From: Sinohyriopsis cumingii
Taxonomy: Eukaryota > Mollusca > Bivalvia > Unionida > Unionidae
DNA: 64,000 bases
Direction: 5' to 3'
NCBI GenBank assembly: GCA_028554795.2
Contig: CM068825.1
Span: 98,139,451-98,203,450, forward strand
Shown: positions 27,590 through 37,737 of the stretch, piece after piece
Numbering within the stretch: position 1 is the first letter of the stretch
Layout of the letters: each line of letters starts with the position of its first letter
Program-made: the position numbers and the translations under genes
The notes under the pieces: model-generated
The model's input: only the letters and a program-made list of their open reading frames with translations
Databases searched by the model: none
What the model was told of the DNA's origin: nothing

Positions 27590-28958
27590 ACAGAATTTAG
27601 TATTAATTTTCCAACTGCGATTCCAGTGAAAGAAATCGCGTTAGCACAATTACGAGTATATTACAGCTGGCCCAATATCAGATCAAAATCATTTGGTAGA
27701 TTACCAGCAAATAGTTCGTTTGCGTTTGCAAATAAAAATAAACAAGATGGCACTCCCGACTGGAATGTCATTTGGTTACCAACCGGGTCTTATCAAATCG
27801 AAGAAATCAATGAGGAATTACAACGTCGAATAAAAAATATCACAGGAAAAGAATCCAAGATAACAATAACTGTTCATGAACCAACGCTGTCTTCTGCAAT
27901 CGAGATAAACTCTCCAGACTACGCCGTGGATATATATCCGAGTTCGATCAGAACAGTGTTAGGATGGCCTAAAATCCCACCACCGGCACCACCGATACCA
28001 CCAGAGCCCAAAAAGTCTGATTATATCACTGACAATAAATCATACCACGAAGTTAAACCATCATACAAAGAATTGTTGTTTGGAATAAAAAATTCAAAAT
28101 TGAAAGAATGTTTTACTGCCAATTTTGATGGTTTAGGATTGAGCAGAGATCAGGCCATGTACTGGAGTTTTGATTTAGACCCTCCCGTGAAAGTAGGAGA
28201 GATAACACATACAGGTTATTATTTTAAATTACAAAATATTATTAGATATTTTGAAGAAATTAATCAATTACATAAAACACAACTACAGCAAATACGGCAG
28301 CGCTTCCAAGAACATCTCTTTGATACATCGCTACGAAGTAAAATCATCACGCGAATAGAAATATTAAATCAAATTGTATCCGACATGGAATATATTAACC
28401 AGCGTGCAATTCAGATAATAATTGATAAGAGTAGTATTAAAGATAAACAAACATTTCTAGATTCATTCTTGTTAACAGAGGCGAATCTACCGAATTTTAA
28501 ATTTCCCGGGTATAATGCAACCGAGCTAAGAAGATCCGTTAGTGATCTCATCAATGAATTCTTTGATGACATACTTGCACAGTGGAGAAAAACACTACCG
28601 GAGCCAACTATTCTCCGATACAACAATAACTCACAAGGAGAAGCCGACATGTGTCCCCGGAAATCGTAAAGATAACCGAAGTGGTCGCGGTCAGTCTTGT
28701 ATGGGATGTAATCGATGGCAGCTACAGCACGGACACGACAGTATCAAATCAATCCCAGCAAGGATTTGTTCTTTATTCATTCACCCCGAAAGATATACCA
28801 CCTGGATTCTGATTGTGCAAGAGCCGATCAATCCTGTCTATCTATGATGTCATAATCCGTGGCTATCAAGAATAAATTTCAAATTAACAGACCAATCTGG
28901 TCACCTTCTTGCTTTACGAGGTGAAACACTACATATTAATTTGCTTGTGAAATCATAA
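27492..28958 (+). pseudogene. Minor capsid (penton-like) protein with large helical insertion
   Basis: ATG at 27,492 opens a ~35-codon Asn/Thr-rich leader (MTELLQQIAANTNQTAANTN). After a frameshift near 27,600 the body reads FPTAIPVKEIALAQLRVYY and LPTGSYQIEEINEELQRRI, the pattern of Polinton single-jelly-roll pentons. The end of the protein is kept in broken form near 28,840-28,958 (FKLTDQSGHLLALRGETL), typical of the final strands. Between the two lie about 220 residues of helix-rich sequence (e.g. YFEEINQLHKTQLQQIRQRF) not expected in a penton. Several frameshifts and a TGA near 28,810 are present. Confidence 0.68.
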
Positions 28959-29085
28959 AAATCTACGATTTTCAAGGATTTTCGATCCTAAAAATCTCAT
29001 CTAAGAAAACAGTCAAGGCGGATTTTCTTGAATTATTTTTTACTGACAGACCCTGATTTCTAATTAATCAAGCGAGTATTATATA

Positions 29086-29354
29086 ATGTACCAACATGTA
29101 AAGGTTTTCATACACGACAAGCAAGTACTTGAAAACTACATCATAAAATATTTACACAGTTTCTAGTCGGCTAAGTTGATTTAGTTATTGATGTATACGG
29201 TAACGAAGACTTCTTATTGACCCAATCACAGCTGGATAAACTACAGCGAGAACGGATTTCTATGATCACGTGTAATAAAGATCAGATTCTAAATTACGCG
29301 CATTCTTGCATTAAATCTCATCGACTAAGGGAAATATTATCTGTATCAGATTGA
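29086..29354 (+). pseudogene. Small unknown Polinton gene
   Basis: ATG at 29,086 (MYQHVKVFIHDKQVLENYII) opens a frame that breaks after ~30 codons; a second frame gives VIDVYGNEDFLLTQSQLDK and a helical, Lys/Arg-rich end up to a TGA at 29,352. The codon pattern and position after the minor capsid gene suggest a real gene of about 85 residues. No family recognised. Confidence 0.4.
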
Positions 29355-29447
29355 TGCAAGTAAAAAAAAAATATTTTTTTTTTACCGTCAGTGCAACCCG
29401 ACTGACATTATACTTTCGATTTCATTTCCAAGTACTTGACTTCATTT

Positions 29448-29941
<494 letters not shown>

Positions 29942-29984
29942 TAGACTAAAAATAAACAGTAGCCATGATGTGCGGTTATCAATC

Positions 29985-30267
29985 ATGAGTCTTGCACTGG
30001 CCTATGTGTACTCCACGAGGTCCTTTAAGACTTTTATCTCGGAGATTTTATCTCATTTGAGAATTTTTGTCTTACAGAACCTTTCGATGGTTTCTAGGCA
30101 TCCTCGTGATCGTTTTCTTTTTGGCCGCATTCTTTCTGAATGTTTTGTTTTTGTGGGACTCATGTGACGTAGAGCTTTATGCATCCAAGGCTACTGTTTA
30201 TTTTTGGGGGTGCCACACAAACATACCTCCAGCGAATTCTCTAAGCGAAAGTGAAACGAAACGTTAG
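29985..30267 (+). pseudogene. Possible small single-pass membrane protein
   Basis: The frame from about 30,067 encodes RTFRWFLGILVIVFFLAAFFLNVLF, one clear membrane span with a basic flank, then a short Cys-containing polar tail. It has no ATG; an ATG at 29,985 opens another frame over the first third, so a frameshift or a spliced start (CTTACAG acceptor-like site at about 30,075) is possible. Unknown function, low confidence. Confidence 0.35.
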
Positions 30268-31000
30268 CGTATTCAGAAGGCTGTCTGTGTACTTTTCATG
30301 TACATACCCCCCGAGATCAAATCCCTGGGGTGAAAAACACACCTCTACGATTTGACCTGGAGTAGATATGTACACGAGGGTCCTGCTGGCGCCCCCCCCC
30401 CCAATTATTATAAAACCCTATAAATTGGGACCGTCGACAGTATGTCCATGACGAGACTCGAACCGCTGATATTTGATATAGTCGGGTACGAGAGTCAGCC
30501 GCTCTACAACTGCACCATGGTCTTATCTAATAATATAGGATTTAAAAAATATCATACAGGTAACTATTGACAGACAGTTAACAGCTGAATTTAAATTCTG
30601 AACATTACTGCTAAATTTAAGTGCTGAAACATTACTGTGAAAATAACACTTACCTGTACTGACAACTGTTGATTTTATCAAACGCGGCGAAAATAGACTG
30701 CGGTGCTGTGTGTATACAATAAGAGGGTTACAATTGGCTGTAAAAAAAACAACTGTATACAGTTCTGCTCGCTGGATAATATTACCTGCAAGGTAGTGTG
30801 TTGCGCAATTACCTTGACGAGTCAAGGGAGAGATAATTGTATCATTGACTTTTACACAGTCGCTGTATAGTTATCTCCGTTATCTGCATCCAAATAAGAA
30901 AATAAGATCCAATTTTTGTACTTGTATGAAAAAGCTGATTTGGTCACTTTATCTGCCACACGTGGCACCCTCGCGGAGTTAATACCGAAATACTTGGCAG
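30268..31000. other. Non-coding stretch inside element B with tRNA-like sequence
   Basis: On the minus strand at about 30,430-30,525, TGGTGCAGTTGTAGAGC resembles an RNA polymerase III A box and GGTTCGAGTCT a B box, but acceptor and anticodon stems do not pair well, so I read it as a tRNA-derived SINE head inserted in the element. A run of nine to ten C (about 30,392) lies nearby. No gene recognised. Confidence 0.5.
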
Positions 31001-31006
31001 CTGAGT

Positions 31007-31378
31007 TCATTGACTGAAATATTTTCTCTTTGCCGGTCCTATATTTAAAGATTGAACTGCCTTAGGTTTTTTATTTCCCCTCCCAGTACTCCCCCGTGTA
31101 GAATTTTCACTAGGTGTGATAGCCTGTAAATTTTGAAGAGAGTTATCAAGTTTGTTGTTGTTGATGTGATCAATCACAAGACCGTCTTTGATCTTTCCAA
31201 AGGAACATTCAAGTACAAACCTGTGATTATGATAGGCTTTACCTCCAGCAGTAAATCTAAGATAACCAGCATTATCAAAAACAACAACTGGTTTTTTCAA
31301 CCTACAGTGCCTAACTATTCCATCACGATTCGCTTCGTAATTCTTGATGATAGGATGTGGGACAAATTCTTGATTCAT
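31007..31378 (-). CDS. HNH endonuclease (phage/homing type)
   Basis: 123 intact codons. Residues about 15-35 (NYEANRDGIVRHCRLKKPV) resemble the NUMOD4-type DNA-recognition segment that precedes HNH nucleases. The HNH core is LVIDHINNNKLDNSLQNLQA, with D-H and the N-N pair of the metal-binding site, followed by TPSEN. Such nucleases cut DNA and often promote their own spread. Here it lies in a divergent cluster with a zinc-ribbon gene upstream of the polymerase. It may be a homing enzyme that invaded the element or be used for genome processing; this is undecided. Confidence 0.8.
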   Translation of the reverse strand: MNQEFVPHPIIKNYEANRDGIVRHCRLKKPVVVFDNAGYLRFTAGGKAYHNHRFVLECSFGKIKDGLVIDHINNNKLDNSLQNLQAITPSENSTRGSTGRGNKKPKAVQSLNIGPAKRKYFSQ

Positions 31379-31502
31379 TTTATATAATAATGTATTTGTC
31401 TAACTTATAATTAGTCTGAAAACTTAGTTATATAATCGCGCTCACATTTTAGCGCATCATTGTTATTTTTTTGTTATAATATCTTTTAAGTTCACGGTAT
31501 AT

Positions 31503-31797
<295 letters not shown>

Positions 31798-31825
31798 TTA
31801 TTTAAATGTTTGTCTTAAATATAAT

Positions 31826-34800
31826 ATGGAGGAATTTGAAAGATTATCTGCAATCAAGCCCTGGAAAGCTTCTAGATTCGATCTTGACAGACTAACCTCT
31901 GACTCGCGGAGACGAGCCCTGACTGATCTGATTGATATTATCAGGGATGCCAAAAAAGAATTTCGTAATGATGGAGCATCTCACATATGGTCTACATTCA
32001 AAATTATACGCGACACTGACGAAGACAAGGACGCAACAATGAGCGATGCACGAGCGAAAACAATTATCAATTACCTCTTTGATAATCAGAAATATCATTT
32101 CAGAATAAAGTTTATTGTGCAAGCAGATTCCGATACTTGGATTATCCGTGACAAACGTGATCCTGCCCTTGATAATGGAAAAGCCGCTCTGTTAAGTAAA
32201 GATTCCAAACCAAGAATGTTGACTGGGATTGATAAACCATATTACACTCGATCGTATCCTGTAACAGCGGTCATTTATGGAATCTATCCGATAAAAAAAC
32301 CAAAAATCAATAAACTTTCCCCAATGAGATTGTCAAGGCTAAATTGTGTAGCCGAGCGAGTAATCGAACATTTTAAAAATGCGAAGCGTAGAAACTGTTT
32401 AAATGATCTGCGACGTGAAAAAATGAACAAATTGGCTGAATCGGTTAAGGATACAGGAGCGTCAATAAAACGATGTCGTGAATTATCAAGTAAATTAAAG
32501 TTTCCAATGATAGCAAAAACATTAACGAGGGAGGTTTTATATGAATCAGCGAATAAAGGAAAAGGAACACCAATTGAAATTATTGACCACAACGCTCACG
32601 CTTGGACCACCGCAGTCACAATATTTCCACGAAATCGTGTTGTGAGATATTACTTGTCAGGTGGAATGTTTGATGCTATCAGCCGGATAAGCAAAAACGA
32701 CCCTGTGTCGGTGTGGTTGTTTAAAAGTTCCGAAGATGGCGAGTATGATCAATTTGTAAGACCTAACGGCGAATTATATCGTACAGAATCTCTCCACGAA
32801 GAAATGAGAAAACTCGCACAGAGATATTCAGAAAACACTGAGCAGTTATTAACTAATTGTTTTACAGTTTCCTCAGTTGCTGCCCACGCCGCTCGAGAAA
32901 GAAATTCATGGAGACCAACACGCGCTGAGTTCCTTGAAGATGTTCAGTTAAGTTGTATCGAATACAGACATGACGGTTTGTGGAATACCAAATATGACCA
33001 CAAGGATATCATTTCTGTGGACATGACTGCATGTTATCCGGGAAGTTTTCTCGGGATGGGCGAGTGTGCTGGATATTTTAAAAGATTTGGTCATCCTTGT
33101 CATAAGATGGCAAGAGTATCAATTAATGGTCCATTACCCGATTTTTCCCTGACAGGATTTGCTCGTTTAGTGTCGTTTGAATTTACTATGAATCTTCATC
33201 CGATTTGTTATATTTGGTTTGGCAGACATTTTTCGGAGAAACGTTGGGCACCAATAGTGTTATTACGATATATGCTTGACAGTAAAATATTGATATCGTT
33301 GACGGTCAGTGAAGCGATCATATCATACCGAAAACAGACTTCGGTTTAGTTACCAACACCGGAATGTATCAGTGTAGATGAGGTCATTGAAGAATATGCG
33401 CGAGAGTGTCCAAATGTTTCTGCTGATGTCATTGTTAATGATGCTCCTAATATTCTTAAGATTAAACTCAGCAACAGTGAAAAAACAACAAAAGATCTCG
33501 GTAGAAGAATAATTGGTAAATTTACTCAAGGTGGTGCATATGATCATAAACGGCATCACTCATAATTGATTATGGATGATGTTGAATTAGATTTTATAAT
33601 TGCTGATGCCGCTGCGAGAAATATATTTTGTAATCGGGAAGACGCTTATTTGTCTGACGGAACACGGTTGGGTACAATTGTTAGTTACATTAATGGAGAA
33701 TCACCTCAGTACACACATTTAAGATCTTCGATGCTGGCTTATGTTTCTATAAATTTACTATCGCAAATAACTAGATTTCCCGACACTGCAGTTAGAGTTG
33801 CAACGGATTCATTTTATATCGATAAAAGATATTCAGAATTACTGGCTCGTTTTACAAGCAATGATGAATCATGGGGCTCGTGGAGAATAAAAAAGGAAAT
33901 GTTACATTGTTATTGTGAATCCGCTGATGTTGCGGTTAAAGATAGTTATTGCAAATCAGAATTATTAGAATTGTCGTCGGCGCCGTCTGGGTATGATCCA
34001 GTATCCAGACACAAAACCGTTTATTTGAACGGACCTGGAGGTTCTGGTAAGACAACTCGAGTGTTCGAATTATTTCGACAGAATTCAGATATGATTGTGC
34101 TAACACCAACACACAGACTCACCATGGAGATGAAACAACGAGGAGTTAATTCTTGTACTTATCACAGCTTTTTCAAATACAGCGGTGGTGTGTGGACTCC
34201 TGACCGAATTGAAGAGAAATATATCCCAAAAGTTATTATTTGGAATGAAGTGTGCACAGTGCCGTTAGAAACATTAAAAACGTTTCTTGATTGGTTATTA
34301 ACAAATAATACTGCAGTAGTTATGTGCGGCGATCACGGTCAGCCACCTCCGCTTGTTGGACCATCTCCACACGATTGGTTGAAACATTTTGTTGATTATT
34401 ACGAAGTAGTGACTGATGATCACAGATCTCTTGATGCAATGTTGAAGGAATTTAAAACATTAATCATACTACAACCGAATAAAATTCAATGTGAAATAAT
34501 GCGCAAAGTGATTTCAGAAACTTGAATAAGCGACTTTTGGAAAACGTGGAGACCAAACGATTTGATAGTGGCAAGTAGAAAGATAGTCAGAGACACACTT
34601 CAACAGCAGTTATTTCAATTACACAAGAAAACATTTCCAATGTTGCCAGTGCCGTTGTGTTATAGAGCAGCTGATACACGACTACAAAATATTGACGTTG
34701 ATATACCAGGACAGTCAGGGGAAAAAAATCTCGTATTAAATGATATTGTCACAGTTGATGTCAATGTTGTTGAAGATACGCTGCGCGCTGACCAATCCCC

Positions 34801-35020
34801 GTGGACGCTAGGATACGCAATGACGATTCATTCATCTCAAGGACTGACTATTACTGATACAGTTGTTTGGATCGTTGATGATCGAATCGAGTGGTCAAAC
34901 TTAGTTTACTTGGCTGTGTCCAGAGTCAGAAGAATATCTCAACTGCAGAGAATTGTCTTGGACGAGTCAATGGCTGATGACAACGATAAATGTCAAGTCG
35001 ATATAATAAGAAAAAATTAA
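31826..35020 (+). pseudogene. PolB-like DNA polymerase fused to SF1 (Pif1/RecD-like) helicase
   Basis: One reading frame of 1,064 codons interrupted only by three in-frame stops (TAG 33,347, TAA 33,563, TGA 34,523) and no frameshift. The N-terminal ~390 residues are of unknown fold; no 3'-5' exonuclease motifs are seen. Polymerase: motif A IISVDMTACYPGSF (33,017), a motif-B-like RRIIGKFTQGG (33,504), motif C VRVATDSFYI (33,793). Helicase: Walker A NGPGGSGKTTR (34,031), motif II IIWNEV, motif III MCGDHGQPPP, and LGYAMTIHSSQG with YLAVSRVRR. It takes the place of the usual Polinton polymerase. Motif A has Ala-Cys where canonical enzymes have Ser-Leu, and motif C reads ATDS. Confidence 0.85.
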
Positions 35021-35084
35021 CTAGTTACAAACAAAGTGACCAAAAAAAAATAATCGAGAATTTGACCTTGATGTTGAATTTATC

Positions 35085-35267
35085 ATGACACTGAAGCAAC
35101 AGCAGAATAATCACTGTGCGAGCTGTAATTGTATAATGTTGTGGCAGTATCTGAGTAATAATCCGAGACAATTCACCGTAGATAGAAAAGATAACAGTCG
35201 CGGTCATACACGAGAAAATGTGATGCTGACCTGTCTTGAATGTAATCGACGTCGGGGTGCTAGTTAA
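35085..35267 (+). CDS. HNH nuclease-like zinc domain protein
   Basis: 60 codons from the ATG at 35,085 (the frame is open a little upstream). CASC and CLEC form a zinc site; between them FTVDRKDNSRGHTRENVML gives the Asp, His and Asn of an HNH fold. It follows the polymerase-helicase gene by 65 bp on the same strand and may once have been a C-terminal domain of it or a separate nuclease. Intact. Confidence 0.7.
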   Translation: MTLKQQQNNHCASCNCIMLWQYLSNNPRQFTVDRKDNSRGHTRENVMLTCLECNRRRGAS

Positions 35268-36214
35268 GTGATCTGGGTGGTAATTGTGTGTCCTCGGGAA
35301 TTACTTGTAATTGTTCACGTGTGAATCCACGTTGAGGAGCAGTTGAATCCAGTCTATAAATTGCGGATCTACCTGTAGATCTAGATATCTTGTGTGTGGT
35401 AATACTCCAGATAGGATCAGTCGCTCTCTTTTTACCACCTTCAAGTTCACCTGGTTCATATAAATATCTCACAGTGACATTACCCAGTATTGGTTGTGCT
35501 GAAAAATCACGTCGCTGTGGTATATTTTTTTTGGTAATTGCATTAATAGGTTTCATGTTGGTTGTTCGAGTTATTTCATTATTTAATGCAGTTATCACGC
35601 TTGGTAATCTTGCAACCCATTTGCGAGATCTCTTGTCCTGAATGAATTCCTTCGCGTACTGATATCCAAATAACCGCTCAGCAAGTGTTCGATTAAATCG
35701 CTCAACAATTGCCTGATCACGGTGAATTTCAGTATGTCCTCGTCTGATGGTGACGTTATGTTGTTTCATCAGCGATGATACCGCGCCCTGAAATTCTTTT
35801 GCCAGGATCAACTTGTAACAACTGTGGCCATTGTAGAGGTCCTCGTTGATAAATTCGTTCAAAAGCAGAAGCAACCTCAGATGCTGTTTTAGTCATTAAC
35901 GGTTCTACATCTTTGTATCTACTTGCAACATCAACTACAGTTAACGCGTACTTGTATGTAATTTGACGTCTTCGGATTTTAACGGTATCATGTGGTAGAA
36001 ATAATATATCAGCTTGGTGAACTTCATTAGGAACACTAACATCAAAATGTGCGAAGTGAATTTTCTTAGGGCGCGGTAGATAAATTTGCCATATTGCCTG
36101 TTTGGATAACCAGTCTGCTGCAGCATCACGTGTGACTTTTGCTGCACTGGCAAGTTTACTAATTGCTGTGCTACCCCTCCAATATCCTCTTGGGGAATAA
36201 TAAATCGACTCCAT
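35260..36214 (-). pseudogene. Polinton integrase (one frameshift)
   Basis: ATG at 36,214. N-terminal YYSPRGYWRGSTAISKLA, then the DDE core: first Asp in HQADILFLP, second in LLQVDPG, Glu in AIVERFNRTLAERLFGY. A single extra base in an A run near 35,793 shifts the frame just after the second Asp; both halves are otherwise open. The C-terminal ~100 residues (GNVTVRYLYEPGELEGGKKR ... RSAIYRLD) resemble the SH3-like DNA-binding end and there is no chromodomain, unlike element A. It would insert the element into host DNA. Confidence 0.9.
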
Positions 36215-36219
36215 TATAT

Positions 36220-36816
36220 TTAATTACCAGCACCTAGCGCTAATTTACCTTTAATTGCGGATTTTATTAACCAACTAGCTAACCTCTCCTTGAAAGATTT
36301 ATCAGTAATGGAATTTATCGCGTGAATTAATTTCACATCCGCGAGATGCATGTCTTGTAGATTTTTACTTTTATAAGCTACATCATCAGCGTGACACGCT
36401 TTATCAATATCGTTTATCGGATACTCACCTGGTTTTGGTTGATCTTGGTCATCAAGACTGATATCAAGTCTGGTTCCAGGACCACAGTAATTATATCCTG
36501 GGAGATGTTTTTCTCCTGGATATTTAGCCCACGGAGCTCCTGGAAGTTTTATTAACTTGGCGGCAATATCACCTCCTTTTTTTATACTTGGCGCTGGCTT
36601 TGACTTTGATTTTGGTTTTGACATTGGCGCTGACTTTGGTTTTGGCTTTGGTTTTTCACCTGACTGCGTTGACTTGCCAGTGGAAATAAATTTAAATTTC
36701 TTTGTACCGCATCGCTCACACTTACCTGTAAGTGCTGATCTGTTATTTTTTGTTGTAACAGTTGTTGTATCTGTTGTTGGGGTACGTGCTCTACATTTTA
36801 AACAATATAAATCCAT
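36220..36816 (-). CDS. Zinc-ribbon plus phospholipase A2-like protein
   Basis: 198 intact codons. Residues 1-47 carry CLKC and CERC, a zinc ribbon (DUF5679-like) often found in viral and Polinton proteins. A Lys/Pro/Ser-rich linker with repeated KPKSK units follows. From about residue 93, WAKYPGEKHLPGYNYCGPGTRLD is the calcium-loop signature of parvovirus VP1-type PLA2, and NDIDKACHADDVAYKSK matches the active helix, except that the residue aligned with the catalytic His is Asp. In parvoviruses this domain breaches the endosome; here activity is doubtful. Divergent from the ATPase, 21 bp apart. Confidence 0.8.
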   Translation of the reverse strand: MDLYCLKCRARTPTTDTTTVTTKNNRSALTGKCERCGTKKFKFISTGKSTQSGEKPKPKPKSAPMSKPKSKSKPAPSIKKGGDIAAKLIKLPGAPWAKYPGEKHLPGYNYCGPGTRLDISLDDQDQPKPGEYPINDIDKACHADDVAYKSKNLQDMHLADVKLIHAINSITDKSFKERLASWLIKSAIKGKLALGAGN

Positions 36817-36837
36817 ATTTATATTATATTATATCTA
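36817..36837. promoter_or_regulatory. 21-bp AT-only divergent spacer
   Basis: The whole space between the two start codons is A/T (with one C) and contains TATTATATTATAT, readable as TATA on both strands. Transcripts must start inside the spacer or upstream genes, giving almost leaderless mRNAs. Confidence 0.5.
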
Positions 36838-37502
36838 ATGGAAATCACTCACTTTTCTGCAACAAGGAAACGAGAACCAGTTAAGCATCACGTAGCGCTA
36901 CCAAATTCTGTTCGTATGATTATAATTGGACCATCTGGGAGTGGTAAGACACAGTTGTTACTTAATTTAATAATGAAGTGGATGAAGTGGGATAAGTTGT
37001 ATTTGGTAGCACCATCTGTGGACGATCAACGATGCTACGAAGTGTTAAAAGATTTTAATGAAAGTGCAAAGTCATTAAATGAGAGTGGAGATAATGTTGT
37101 TGAATTTATAACTGACATTAATGAAGCGCCAAGTATTGATGATATTGATGGATTTATTAATAATTTAGTTGTTTACGATGATGTAATGTTGGATAAACAA
37201 TCAAATCCAGCTAGGATATTTTCCAGAGGTAGACACAAAAACACAGATGTGATTTATGCAACCCAAAGATACACCCAAATTCCTAAAGTGATCAGAGATA
37301 ACTGTAATATTCTTACTGTCTTTAACGGAGTTGATACACGTTACGAAATATTCATCAGACTTGGTGTAGCGGTGATATGGATATGAATAAGTTTAGAAAC
37401 TTCTTTCCACGAGCGCAAGCTACTCCACACGGATTTATAACAATAAATTTACATGATCCTCGAACACGGTATCGAATCGGGTTAGATAAAATTTTTGGAT
37501 GA
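36838..37502 (+). pseudogene. A32-like packaging ATPase (one frameshift near the end)
   Basis: ATG at 36,838. Walker A MIIIGPSGSGKTQLL near residue 30, Walker B NLVVYDDVML near residue 115, and a sensor-like DVIYATQRYTQIP. The frame is lost by a one-base change near 37,370 and resumes as MDMNKFRNFFPRAQATPHGF, typical of the family's C-terminus, ending in a TGA at 37,500-37,502 that touches the terminal repeat. A distinct lineage from the element A ATPase. A truncated remnant sits in element D at 60,780-61,161. Confidence 0.88.
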
Positions 37503-37737
37503 TAGCAGCAGAGGGGGAGACGCTTTCAACTTGTCACTGACGATCGTGCATTTTTCCTTCAATGCGACAAAGAAAAAAAAAACATATCGGCGATAACAGG
37601 TAAGCCAATTTTCATCGACGGAGTTGTCTTACGCCAGATATCGCATTTTTTTTTACGATTTTTGTGATCTTGTAGGAAGGCTTAATTTGACGAAATACAG
37701 GTGAACCAATTAGAGGTTGTTCGCCCTCCCTGCTGCT
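37502..37737 (-). repeat. Right terminal inverted repeat of element B
   Basis: Reverse complement of the left repeat, with scattered single-base differences and indels (for example in the central A/T runs). The ends are AGCAGC...GCTGCT type as on the left. Confidence 0.95.

Noticed and set aside
30430-30525. Possible tRNA gene
   Set aside because: A and B boxes are recognisable but acceptor and anticodon stems do not pair, so a SINE head is more likely.
31826-35020. Stop-codon reassignment or programmed readthrough in the polymerase-helicase gene
   Set aside because: Three different stop codons are involved and other genes of the element carry frameshifts, so ordinary decay explains it.
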